Below, in pieces: positions 1 to 8,870 of a stretch of DNA of 18,690 nt (its first letter is position 1; each line of letters begins with the position of its first letter). This stretch comes from Bacteroidetes bacterium UBA2234 (lineage in GTDB: Bacteria > Bacteroidota > Bacteroidia > NS11-12g > UBA955). The notes beneath the pieces are model-generated. The model was not told the origin of the DNA. It saw nothing but the letters and a program-made list of their open reading frames with translations, and did no database searches. The stretch lies in contig DDYM01000044.1 in NCBI GenBank assembly GCA_002347985.1, positions 24,057 to 42,746 of the forward strand, given 5' to 3'. The position numbers were made by a program, and so were the translations under genes.

Positions 1-2
1 CG

Positions 3-1823
3 GGAAAAGAAGCTGTTGATCGATTCATCCTACCCAAGAACCCCAAAACACTACCCTTTTTAGACACTTCGGTGAATTTGATTCAGTCACATCAAGTAAG
101 CCAAATTGCCAATATTTTGTCGACCTATGAAGCGCGTAATACAGGCGGCCAAACCATTTTACATGTTGGCGACGAACAGGTAGCGAGTATGTCGTCCGAC
201 CTTCACAAAGGTATCCAAGGCGCTGCCGCAACCCCTGGATTATTTTTCCCGAGTACATTGGCAAATCACGCGATACCATCAGATATAATTACCACCCACA
301 CGGGATTATGGACCTATGCCACTCCCAGTGAAAGCAATCGTTTATTGGCTGCAGGAATTACGGGTTATGTGGCACAAACCTCAGAATCTGGGAGTTCAAT
401 TACAATCAAAATTCCGGCTCATTACCAAAGAATTTCAGATCGATTCCGGCTTTACTGCGAGCGAAGCGAGCAGAATATGGACGTGGTCATTACTACCTGC
501 TCAGGCAGAAAATCAGACGGCAGTCCAATCAATCCGATCAAAAAGGAATTTCCGAGTGGCATCGCCTTTCGAGATGGAATGGAAGTCATTGATTTTGCAA
601 TCTCACCAGCCACCAAAGAGATTCAGATCACTTGCAAAAAAAGCAATTCTCTTCAGCAGCGATTTATCCTTTGGGGTACATCTTTAACCAACAGCGCAAA
701 CCTCCAATTTCACAGTGTTGGCATGCGTGGCTCGGGCTACTCAGATTTGCTGCGGTTGGAAAAGTTCTTTGAACAGTTGCCTGTAATTAACCCTGATATC
801 ATTTTACTCGATTTCGGTTTGTACGAAAATTACAGAGCCCAAGAAAGTGAGTCGATCTATCTCAGGCCCTTCAAAGATTGCATCGCAAAGATTAAGTTGT
901 CGATTCCATCAGCAAATATCATTGTTTGCATCCCCCAAGATTGTATTCGTGGCGGAAGAACATTGGCAACTTTTGAGAAATTCGAGCAAGCTGTGATCAA
1001 CCTCTGCAAAACAGAAAGAGTGGCCTATTACGATTGGTTTCGGGTTGCTGGAGGAAAATACTCTGCCCAATACTGGGCTGACTACCAATTATTTAAGCCT
1101 GATGGATTGCATTTAGAAGAAGCGGGGGAAAGCCTAAAAACTCAATGTTATGTCTCGGCATTTCAACAAACCCAAAATAGGTATATGAATGGCTACCGCC
1201 AGTTTAGCCTTCCCCAAGACAGTAGCAAACGCTTGGCATTTAGAACAAGAGATACTTTGAGTAAGAATGTTATTGTTTCTGAAGTTTGGCGATATCATGT
1301 AGTGAGACGAGGTGAAACCGCTTATCGCATCGCACTGAGATATGGTATCACCGTTGCTCAATTAAAAGAATGGAATCATTTGAGAAACTACAATATAGCA
1401 GCCGGTACCCGTTTGAAAGTGGGTAAAATTTCCATTGCCACCAAATCAGACCCAATTCAGGCAATTGAAGTAAAAGACAGCACAGAATTGGAATCCAATA
1501 CGGATATCACGCCGGTAATCCCTGGCAAATCGCCGATTAAAAACACCCAAAAAGTAGAAAATACTGTCAATCCCAAAACAGGAGTCACAAATCCAATCAG
1601 CAATCGAACTGATAGTATTTCAAATGTTTCTGTTGGGCCAAAGTCAAATCCCACCCCAACAAACGGAAATAACGCGCCAAAAATCAAATATCACAAAGTT
1701 CAAGCGGGCCAAACATTGTATTCTATTTCCAAGGCTTATGGCATGGATGTGGCGACATTGAAGCGACTGAATGGCCTCAGGAGCAACAACTTGACCGTAG
1801 GAAGACTCCTAAGGGTGAGATAA
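3..1823 (+). CDS. LysM-domain protein with degenerate SGNH/GDSL-hydrolase fold (5' partial)
   Basis: The frame is open to the left edge, so the true start lies outside; the first in-frame GTG at 72 is internal. Residues below are counted from that GTG. The N-terminal ~350 residues resemble the Bacteroidota SGNH/GDSL-hydrolase family. Block I reads HVGDEQ (31-36), where active members have GDS. A glycine block lies at GMRGSG, and block III reads GLYEN (249-253) instead of GTNE. Block V is DGLH (344-347) and keeps the Asp-His pair. The nucleophilic Ser is thus replaced by Glu and the oxyanion Asn is not in place. Two LysM modules follow, at about 407-452 and 538-583, joined by a Ser/Thr/Asn/Pro-rich linker. 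LysM binds peptidoglycan, so the protein probably sits in the periplasm on the wall. An inactive, wall-binding scaffold is my inference; an unusual hydrolase is possible. It converges with the next gene. Confidence 0.8.
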   Translation, partial: GKEAVDRFILPKNPKTLPFLDTSVNLIQSHQVSQIANILSTYEARNTGGQTILHVGDEQVASMSSDLHKGIQGAAATPGLFFPSTLANHAIPSDIITTHTGLWTYATPSESNRLLAAGITGYVAQTSESGSSITIKIPAHYQRISDRFRLYCERSEQNMDVVITTCSGRKSDGSPINPIKKEFPSGIAFRDGMEVIDFAISPATKEIQITCKKSNSLQQRFILWGTSLTNSANLQFHSVGMRGSGYSDLLRLEKFFEQLPVINPDIILLDFGLYENYRAQESESIYLRPFKDCIAKIKLSIPSANIIVCIPQDCIRGGRTLATFEKFEQAVINLCKTERVAYYDWFRVAGGKYSAQYWADYQLFKPDGLHLEEAGESLKTQCYVSAFQQTQNRYMNGYRQFSLPQDSSKRLAFRTRDTLSKNVIVSEVWRYHVVRRGETAYRIALRYGITVAQLKEWNHLRNYNIAAGTRLKVGKISIATKSDPIQAIEVKDSTELESNTDITPVIPGKSPIKNTQKVENTVNPKTGVTNPISNRTDSISNVSVGPKSNPTPTNGNNAPKIKYHKVQAGQTLYSISKAYGMDVATLKRLNGLRSNNLTVGRLLRVR

Positions 1824-1857
1824 AATCAAAAAGAGCACTTTGCTTAATTGTGAGAAC

Positions 1858-2631
1858 TCAGATTTTACCCGTCATTTTATAACTGATGATTCCAATCCAT
1901 TCTCGGAACATTGTTTGAAAATCATTGATAGCACCCGCTGAAGGCACCAAAAATGCCTCGATATCATAATCCCTCGTGGCATTGCCTATGTAATGGACTG
2001 GATATGGAATAAACTTCACTCCGGCTTTCTGAAAACAAGCTTCCGCCCTATTCATATGAAATGCTGAAGTAATTAATATCACAGAATCCGTCACCTGCAA
2101 AGAATCCAATATTCTCTTCGTCTCGATGGCATTTTCGTAAGTATTTCTTGATTTGGCATCAATAAAAATTCGATTTTCCTTGATACCAAACTCCTTCATC
2201 AGGTTCTTGGCATATATGCTCTCGTAGTATTTTTTGGAAATCACAGATGCAGAGCCACCTGTGAGAATTACTGTATCAACGGTTTGATTGATCATTCCCT
2301 TTAATGGCGTAAAAAAGCGTTCTGAAGCATTGCTAAATCCCATGCGATTGCGTTCGTGATCAAAACCAGAATATCCGCCCAATGTCACACAAACTCTTGC
2401 TTTGGGCATATCCATTTTACCATTAACCTGATAAGGCAATGGCTCCCAGAGTAATGCCATTTCATTGATTAACACCGAATTTCCTGTAACAAACAAAATA
2501 CCCAAGGCAATCAACACAATTCGTCGTCTTTTATTGGCGAATCTTGGTAACAACAATAAAACAAGCAGTAACACCAACCAAAATAATGGTTTAAGCAAAA
2601 ATGATAGAATTTTCGATGCTATAAAAAACAT
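1858..2631 (-). CDS. ElyC/SanA/YdcF family (DUF218) membrane protein
   Basis: 257 residues. Two hydrophobic segments (about 7-28 and 38-56), separated by a basic loop (FANKRRR), anchor the protein in the inner membrane. The remainder is a DUF218 domain with its usual landmarks: VTLGGYSG, the ILTGGSA turn, SRNTYENA and ITSAFHMNRAEACF. Length and layout match ElyC/YcbC-type proteins, which in E. coli affect envelope and peptidoglycan-lipid carrier homeostasis; the biochemical activity of the family is poorly defined. It starts at an ATG, 107 bases from the divergent barrel gene, with no Shine-Dalgarno site. A TACTTTTA just upstream is a poor -7 candidate with no clear -33 partner. The family call is firm; the exact role is inferred from distant relatives. 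Confidence 0.88.
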   Translation of the reverse strand: MFFIASKILSFLLKPLFWLVLLLVLLLLPRFANKRRRIVLIALGILFVTGNSVLINEMALLWEPLPYQVNGKMDMPKARVCVTLGGYSGFDHERNRMGFSNASERFFTPLKGMINQTVDTVILTGGSASVISKKYYESIYAKNLMKEFGIKENRIFIDAKSRNTYENAIETKRILDSLQVTDSVILITSAFHMNRAEACFQKAGVKFIPYPVHYIGNATRDYDIEAFLVPSAGAINDFQTMFREWIGIISYKMTGKI

Positions 2632-2738
2632 GGTGTAAAAGTAATCATTTTGCGTCTTCCACAGAATTAAACCCGTTCCATCTGTCTTTCGTCTAATCGT
2701 GATTATACCTAATTAATTAATACCGATATTTGTAGAAC

Positions 2739-5700
2739 ATGCGCTTTTTGTCCCCCTTTCATTATAATCTACGGTCTCTTTTCATTTGTCTATCATTTGT
2801 TTTCACAGTGACAGCAATGTCGCAATCGGATAACATGCCTCCCCCAAGTCGCGGTCGTGGCGGATTTCGTGTGATAGGAAATGGTAAAGTCATGGGTGCA
2901 AGTGGCAGCCCAATTTCAGCGGCAACAATTACCATTCTATACCCAAAAAATACAGATCAAATTGGCAAACCCAACTTTACTTGGGCCGATACGATTCAAT
3001 TCAAGAGAAAAAAATCGACGCATTCAAACGACAATGGTCAGTATCAAATCAATGTGAATTTGAGAGCATTTGCGCCAGAAGGAAGCGATTTTTCATGGAT
3101 GATGGGCGAATTACAAAACCCCAACTCCAAAGCCTTTTACTTTCTACTGGTTGCACAATTGAATGACGGTAAAATCAATAGCCAATGGTTGAATTTATTG
3201 TCGTTGGTAAACTTGCAGCAAATGCCTCCACCCGAGGGAGGATTCGAATTCAATATCCCTGATATGATTTTGCTGACAAAAGATGAATCTCTTTCGGCCG
3301 TTGAAATCAAAACCCAAGCGGTTACAGTAAAAGGCGATACAACAGAAATCAATGCGAACAACTTTAAAGTAAATCCCGATGCAACAGCCGAGGACTTGGT
3401 TGGTAAAATGCCCGGTGTAACCTCGTCAAACGGACAAGTTTCAGCACAGGGAGAAACGGTAAAGAAAGTATTGGTTGATGGGAAACCATTTTTTGGGGAA
3501 GACCCCAACGCTGCATTGAAAAATCTCCCTGCTGAAGTGGTAGGAAAAATCCAGATTTACGATGCCAAATCAGACCAAAGCTTGTTCTCTGGGATTGATG
3601 ATGGAAACACCACAAAAACGATGAACATCATAACAAAAAGTCAGTTTCGCAATGGTCTTTTTGGACGTGGTTTTGCTGGCATGGGTCAGTCCATCGAAGG
3701 AACTGGAGACAAAACCAAATACAAAGGGGGCATAACCATCAACTCATTTCATGGGAATCGCAGGCTTACTTTTTTGAGTCAAATCAACAATATCAACGAG
3801 CAAAATTTCTCTTTTGAGGATTTGATGGGAAGTATGGGTGGTGGAGGCAATCGCGGTGGCGGCATGGGAATGGGCGGTATGGGCGGTGGCAATCGTGGAG
3901 GTATGGGTGGCATGGGCGGTGGCAATTTTTTCACCGGAACCCAAAATGGAATCACCACAACCAGAGCCGTCGGCATCAATTACAGCAACCAATGGGGTAA
4001 AAACATCGAGTTCAGCGGCAGTTATTTTTTAAACTCTACAGCCAATATCAACAGCACCGAAACCAATCGTTATTACATCGTAGGCGACCCTACAAAGGGA
4101 TCTCTCAATTATTTAGAAACCAATCCAAGCAATACCAATAATTTGAGTCATAGAGCGAATTTTCGTTTGAATTGGAAATTGGACTCAACAAACTCGATTT
4201 TGATAGAGCCCAAAATATCGCTTCAACAAAATACCAGCATCAATCCGCTATTGGCGAATACAATCAACGGACTGGGTGAAACCATTTCGCAACTATCAAA
4301 TTACACGAATACGGAAACCAATGGTTACAGGGCGTCTAGCAACATTTTGTATCGACATTCATTTAAGAAAAAAGGACGTACGTTTTCAACTGAGGTCAAC
4401 CCTGGCATCAATGGCCAAACAGGAAACACGATTTTGGCCAACTCAAATAAATTCCTAACGGATACAACGGAAAGGAATCAAAAAACCGATTTGTTAAAAA
4501 ACACCAAGACCTTTAGTGGAAACATGACATTTACCGAGTCGTTGGACTCTAACAATTTTATCGCGGCTACAGTATCTACCAACATCAATCAAAACAACAA
4601 TGATCGTTTGGCGTATCTAAAAGATGCCGCTTCATTGGGTTATACTCGACTAGACACCTTCTTTTCAAGCAAATTCATCAACGGGTATTCACAGCACAAG
4701 GCGGGGATCAGTTATCGGTATCAAACGTATAAGTGGAACGTTACCACCAGTTTGGATGCGCAGTTGGCGATGCTAGACGGACAACAATCCATGCCTAAAA
4801 ACAGTGATTTGTCCAGGCAGTTCACTTCCCTACTTCCAAGTTTTCAAGCTCGATATAACTTGGGGATGAAACGAAACTTGAGGATGAATTACAATACATC
4901 AAACAATGCTCCTTCCATTGACCAATTGCAGCCGGTGGTAAACAACAATAACACCATGCAGTTGAGTTCGGGCAATCCGATGTTGGTTCAAGATTATCAG
5001 CACAGCCTATTTTTACGATATTTCTCCGTGACACCTGAATCTGGAAAAAACGTTTTCTGGATGATCAACAGCCAATACAGCAACAATTATATCAGCAATA
5101 AAACCATCCTTGGGGGAAGAGACGCCCAATGGATTTTGATGGATTCTAACATGTTTAAGGGTCCTCAAGTAAATAGCAGTAACTATTCGGGGTCAGACAG
5201 TGTTTTGCTTTCTCCGGGTGGTCAAATCACTATCCCAGTGAATGTAAATGGTTACTATTCTGTTCGATTGTTTGGTTCATGGGGTAAAACCATCAAAAAA
5301 ATCAATGTCAATACAAATGCGGGAATCACAACTTCGCATATTCCTAGTTTGATTCAACTGGGCAACAAGGCCGCGGTTCTCAATTACGCAAACAATCCAT
5401 CCGTAAACGCAGGACTCGTTTTGGCAAGCAATATTTCTGAAAAGCTCGATTTTACCGTTTCTGGAAACGGTGCTTACAGTCAAGTAATGAACAGCATCCA
5501 AAAATCAAACAACCAGACTTACATCAACTACAACGGTCGGTTTATGATTAATTTCATGCCAACAAAGAAATGGGTCATCAACTCTGATGTCACCTATCAA
5601 GCATATCAAGGTTTATCGAGCAGTTTCAATCAGAAATATTATTTATGGAATGCTGGGTTCGGCTACAAATTCCTAAAAGGAAATGCTGGAGAATTGCGAT

Positions 5701-5942
5701 TGACGGCCTACGACATCCTAAATCAAAATAGAAGCATTCAGCGAAACGTGACCCAAACGTATTATGAAGACGTAAGAACCAAGGTTTTAACTCGTTATTT
5801 GATGATCACCTTTACTTATAAATTGCGTAAATTCAATGGCAAGGGTGAAGATGGAAAAGACATGAAAATGTTCTTTCCAGGGGGCATGCCGCCTCCAGGA
5901 ATGCCAGGACACGGAATGCCAATGGGTAATCCCGGACGTTAA
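2739..5942 (+). CDS. TonB-dependent outer-membrane beta-barrel protein (OMP_b-brl type) with Met/Gly/Pro-rich segments
   Basis: 1067 residues. A signal peptide (about 1-28) is followed by a carboxypeptidase-regulatory-like domain (about 46-110), a TonB plug-like domain (about 195-310, with DLVGKMPGV, VLVDGKPFFGEDP and IQIYDAKSDQ), and a long Asn/Ser-rich barrel. This architecture is typical of the Bacteroidota outer-membrane beta-barrel family related to TonB-dependent receptors, whose substrates are mostly unknown. Unusual features are a Gly/Met/Asn/Arg repeat at 364-396, an MPPP motif near residue 33, another in the N-terminal half, and a C-terminal tail rich in Met, Pro and Gly (GGMPPPGMPGHGMPMG). 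The barrel ends before the tail, so it lacks the usual terminal aromatic residue. GATATTTG at 2725-2732, six bases before the ATG, resembles a -7 element but would give a leaderless mRNA, and no -33 box is visible. Transport of a metal or metal complex is speculation. Confidence 0.85.
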   Translation: MRFLSPFHYNLRSLFICLSFVFTVTAMSQSDNMPPPSRGRGGFRVIGNGKVMGASGSPISAATITILYPKNTDQIGKPNFTWADTIQFKRKKSTHSNDNGQYQINVNLRAFAPEGSDFSWMMGELQNPNSKAFYFLLVAQLNDGKINSQWLNLLSLVNLQQMPPPEGGFEFNIPDMILLTKDESLSAVEIKTQAVTVKGDTTEINANNFKVNPDATAEDLVGKMPGVTSSNGQVSAQGETVKKVLVDGKPFFGEDPNAALKNLPAEVVGKIQIYDAKSDQSLFSGIDDGNTTKTMNIITKSQFRNGLFGRGFAGMGQSIEGTGDKTKYKGGITINSFHGNRRLTFLSQINNINEQNFSFEDLMGSMGGGGNRGGGMGMGGMGGGNRGGMGGMGGGNFFTGTQNGITTTRAVGINYSNQWGKNIEFSGSYFLNSTANINSTETNRYYIVGDPTKGSLNYLETNPSNTNNLSHRANFRLNWKLDSTNSILIEPKISLQQNTSINPLLANTINGLGETISQLSNYTNTETNGYRASSNILYRHSFKKKGRTFSTEVNPGINGQTGNTILANSNKFLTDTTERNQKTDLLKNTKTFSGNMTFTESLDSNNFIAATVSTNINQNNNDRLAYLKDAASLGYTRLDTFFSSKFINGYSQHKAGISYRYQTYKWNVTTSLDAQLAMLDGQQSMPKNSDLSRQFTSLLPSFQARYNLGMKRNLRMNYNTSNNAPSIDQLQPVVNNNNTMQLSSGNPMLVQDYQHSLFLRYFSVTPESGKNVFWMINSQYSNNYISNKTILGGRDAQWILMDSNMFKGPQVNSSNYSGSDSVLLSPGGQITIPVNVNGYYSVRLFGSWGKTIKKINVNTNAGITTSHIPSLIQLGNKAAVLNYANNPSVNAGLVLASNISEKLDFTVSGNGAYSQVMNSIQKSNNQTYINYNGRFMINFMPTKKWVINSDVTYQAYQGLSSSFNQKYYLWNAGFGYKFLKGNAGELRLTAYDILNQNRSIQRNVTQTYYEDVRTKVLTRYLMITFTYKLRKFNGKGEDGKDMKMFFPGGMPPPGMPGHGMPMGNPGR
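3828..3926 (+). repeat. In-frame Gly/Met/Asn/Arg-rich repeat within the barrel gene
   Basis: Degenerate tandem repeat of GGC/GGT and ATG codons coding for units such as GGMGGGNRGG (residues 364-396). ATGGGCGGTGGCAAT recurs at least twice within it. The length is a multiple of three, so copy-number change would keep the frame. It lies shortly after the plug, at an early barrel strand or loop. Confidence 0.8.
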
Positions 5943-5975
5943 TTAATTTGGGGCAAGAGCATCAATTTAGGAATG

Positions 5976-5995
5976 GATACTTGGGAATGAGTATC
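5976..5995. terminator. Possible weak bidirectional hairpin between convergent genes
   Basis: GATACT (5976-5981) and AGTATC (5990-5995) form a 6-bp stem with an 8-base loop, in the 53 bases between the converging barrel and T9SS-cargo genes. The stem is AT-rich and only a short T-rich stretch follows, so terminator function is uncertain. Confidence 0.3.
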
Positions 5996-8605
5996 TTATT
6001 CAATTACTTGAAATTTCTTGTAAATCACGCTTCCGTCAACTGCCTGAAACGACACCAAATATTGACCTGGTATGAGCGCAACTCCGAATGAACCCCTAGT
6101 ATTGGGGATGCTGAAATCAATTTCTTGAATTCGTTTTCCCATCAAATCCATCAACATGCACGATTGAATGGATTCTGTGCTTACGAACTCTACCTTGGCT
6201 CCAGATTTTTGAGGATTTGGGAACAATTGCAATTCCACAACAGAGAATTTTCGGGTGTTTCCCATCAACTCAATGGGCAAAGCAGAACTGTCGATGCTAA
6301 AGCATGAATCCCCTGTCAGCAAAACCTGATGATACATTTTAATTCCAGAGGAATACATTCGAAATGGATAGGTGTTTAACGTTGGAGTAACGCTCTGGCT
6401 ATACCAGCCCGGAGACAGAGTGACATACCAACTGTGTTTCCCTGTTACCAGTTTTGGCGTAAACGTGTAATAAACGGTATCCGCTGCATAAGAATTTGAA
6501 AAAGTAAATGTGGCATTGGGCTTGGCGTTTACATTGATTGTTTTAACGGCGGATTTGACGGTACAACCCAACGGCGAGAGGGCGTAAAACTTGACAGAGT
6601 CGCCGTGATGAATGCTCAATTTGCCATTGTTTAGAGATTTATCGAGCAAGATCTTATTTTTATTGACCTCTGCTCCTACCTCTTTCACATCTCCAGTAAC
6701 ATCAAAACCAAATCGAATGACGCCTGCGCAGGTATTGATAACACTTGACGAATCCAATGTTGTTGAAATGCTTGAAATGCTGTCTGATACCAGGTTATAC
6801 GATTTTTTAAACGTGCCACATACCAACTGATTTGAATCGAGTACCTCAAAATTGAGTGCGGTTGATTTGTTTTTTATTGACACTGTAAAATCAGCGATCG
6901 CACCCTGTGCTTTCCCGTTAAGCCACACACTGTACCTTGATGGCAAATTGCCGAGAGTTACTTTTTGATTTTGACCTACGCAGTTTACGGTAGTAGCGGT
7001 TGAAATGGTATATTTTACTTCTTGACAAGCATTGGTATAGGAAGAAAAAATGGACTGCGGACTGATTCCACAATCTGTATTTACGGTGTATCGCACCCAC
7101 AGTTTCAACAATGAGTAAGGGTTACTTGACGAAACGGTATAAGACGTATCCTTTCCACTGTTATTCGTTTTTTTCCAAGTTTTACCGCTATCTGTGCTCA
7201 CTTCGTATTGAATTGCATTGATGGAAGAAAACCACTTGAATGTAACCGCGGTAAGACTTACGTCGAATTGGGCTGGCAACAATTTGGATGTGGAATCAAC
7301 CACCGTGTAAGATTTCTTAAGCGGAGAGCTAATACAACCGTTGGTAGATTTTGAATACACATTCAAAAATGTACCACCCGATTTTGCTGGGAAGGTAATT
7401 GAAGTGTCAGTGCTAAAAGGACCTTTCAAACTGGTACCAAACGAATCGGCGAATACCCCTTTGGCCTTTAGGATGATGACACTTCCGGCACAGTACGCCA
7501 ACTTCGAGGGTGTAAATTCAGCTGAAACCGTAGGTCGTTTTTTCACAAACAATCGAATCGTATCGCTCAGTGTAATGCAACCATATTTATTCTTTGACTC
7601 ACTCACATAATAACCCGAGTCTTTCACATAAACGGTGAGTTTCGAATTATTTATGGGCAACCATCGTTGTGTATATCCCAATGCGAACTGAGACGAAGCA
7701 GTAATTTTCAAGGAATCGCCCGAGCATATGTAGTTTGAAGCTGTTGGGGACACTTTTGGCTTAACCGGTGAATCATAAACGGTATAGGTGAGCTTAACTA
7801 CATTGGATTCTCCCAATGAATTGTATGCCTTGAAATAAATGATGTTGTTTGTACTCCCAGCCAATTGAGATAAGGTAGGATTCTGTTTGTTCGATAAAAG
7901 CTTGTATTTGCCTGTAGCATCGTAAGTGAACCATTCAAAAGATGTAGGATTGTTGGTTGCGGTACCTGCAAATCGGAAGGCATTTGCGCAGGCGGGTGTA
8001 TCGATGAGTCTGGCAGTTGCGACGGGCAATTTTGAACTTTGCACAATACTAAACGATTTGCCATAAATCACATCTCCGGAGCTATTTCCATTGCCATTTG
8101 CAGCATTCACATTTACGTAGAAAACAATTCCTCCCATATTTCTACTGGGTGCTTTCCATTTAAAAACCCATGAGGTGCTGTCAGTACCCACTTTTGCTGT
8201 CCCTGTGGCTGTTTGTTCGATATAATTCCGTGTTAATCCGCTCACAGTTCCCGAATTTTTCTGTGTTCTTGAATCCACAGTAGCGAATGTGCCCGCTGCT
8301 TTTGCGCTATCTGAACTCAAAGCAGTGAGCTGGAAGCCAAATTTTGAAATTCCTGTTTCGGCGTAGGTTAATGTGATGGTATAGGTAGAATCCATCAAAT
8401 AGCCTGTGGCTGGGATGTTGCTTGTCATTCTCACACGATTCCATTTGGTTCCACTGGTCACCAATGAAGTCCCTGAATGACAACTTGTACAATTGTTTTC
8501 ATTGGGTGCCCCGGTGTACCCTGAGGACGGGCCTGAAGAATCAGAAATGGCATTTCCGATCAAAAAAATTGCCAATGAGGCCAAGAGAATTTTCATCCAT
8601 CGCAT
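5996..8605 (-). CDS. Secreted T9SS cargo protein with CxxCH-containing choice-of-anchor V/Reeler-like domain
   Basis: 869 residues from the ATG at 8605; a TTG two codons upstream (8611) and an ATG three codons downstream (8596) are also possible, and I prefer the first ATG before the hydrophobic signal peptide (MKILLASLAIFLIG). The mature N-terminus carries CTSCH, a CxxCH motif in the form usual for the choice-of-anchor V family, followed by a Reeler-like beta domain to about residue 190. The middle contains several Ig/PKD- or FN3-like repeats with paired Cys. The last ~80 residues (from VVELQLFPNP to FQVIE) form a type A T9SS C-terminal sorting domain, so the protein should be exported through the outer membrane and attached to the surface or released. 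CxxCH would allow covalent heme c or a disulfide; a single motif cannot decide. No catalytic domain is recognisable. Adhesion or matrix function is inferred. Confidence 0.85.
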   Translation of the reverse strand: MRWMKILLASLAIFLIGNAISDSSGPSSGYTGAPNENNCTSCHSGTSLVTSGTKWNRVRMTSNIPATGYLMDSTYTITLTYAETGISKFGFQLTALSSDSAKAAGTFATVDSRTQKNSGTVSGLTRNYIEQTATGTAKVGTDSTSWVFKWKAPSRNMGGIVFYVNVNAANGNGNSSGDVIYGKSFSIVQSSKLPVATARLIDTPACANAFRFAGTATNNPTSFEWFTYDATGKYKLLSNKQNPTLSQLAGSTNNIIYFKAYNSLGESNVVKLTYTVYDSPVKPKVSPTASNYICSGDSLKITASSQFALGYTQRWLPINNSKLTVYVKDSGYYVSESKNKYGCITLSDTIRLFVKKRPTVSAEFTPSKLAYCAGSVIILKAKGVFADSFGTSLKGPFSTDTSITFPAKSGGTFLNVYSKSTNGCISSPLKKSYTVVDSTSKLLPAQFDVSLTAVTFKWFSSINAIQYEVSTDSGKTWKKTNNSGKDTSYTVSSSNPYSLLKLWVRYTVNTDCGISPQSIFSSYTNACQEVKYTISTATTVNCVGQNQKVTLGNLPSRYSVWLNGKAQGAIADFTVSIKNKSTALNFEVLDSNQLVCGTFKKSYNLVSDSISSISTTLDSSSVINTCAGVIRFGFDVTGDVKEVGAEVNKNKILLDKSLNNGKLSIHHGDSVKFYALSPLGCTVKSAVKTINVNAKPNATFTFSNSYAADTVYYTFTPKLVTGKHSWYVTLSPGWYSQSVTPTLNTYPFRMYSSGIKMYHQVLLTGDSCFSIDSSALPIELMGNTRKFSVVELQLFPNPQKSGAKVEFVSTESIQSCMLMDLMGKRIQEIDFSIPNTRGSFGVALIPGQYLVSFQAVDGSVIYKKFQVIE

Positions 8606-8670
8606 ATTCAAATTTCGTCAATTTTTGCGATTCTCCACAGTACATCGACTTGAATTCCTTGGATAAAAAA

Positions 8671-8679
8671 TTATCCACA
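8671..8679 (+). promoter_or_regulatory. Perfect DnaA-box-like 9-mer (TTATCCACA)
   Basis: Matches the TTATNCACA consensus and forms the right half of the inverted repeat GGATAA-AAAA-TTATCC (8661-8676). A one-mismatch copy, TTCTCCACA, lies 40 bases away at 8631-8639. The surrounding intergenic DNA (8606-8870) is AT-rich and holds no gene. There is no dnaA gene or box cluster, so chance occurrence is quite possible. Confidence 0.25.
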
Positions 8680-8870
8680 GAAATTATCATTTCAATATCT
8701 GGCAAATCTTCCCTACCCTTTGATTTTACTAATATTCCAACACAATAACGATTGCTATTGTCGTTTTGACACTTTCTAATCGGTGGGATTTTAATCGATT
8801 CAATTGTTGATTTAATAGAAAAATAACACCAATAATTTATTAAGGTTGCAATTCAAACCAATCAAACATT

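Noticed and set aside
3744..3992. Antisense open frames rich in Pro, Ala, Thr or His opposite the barrel gene
   Set aside because: Their composition is the direct shadow of the Gly/Met repeat on the plus strand.
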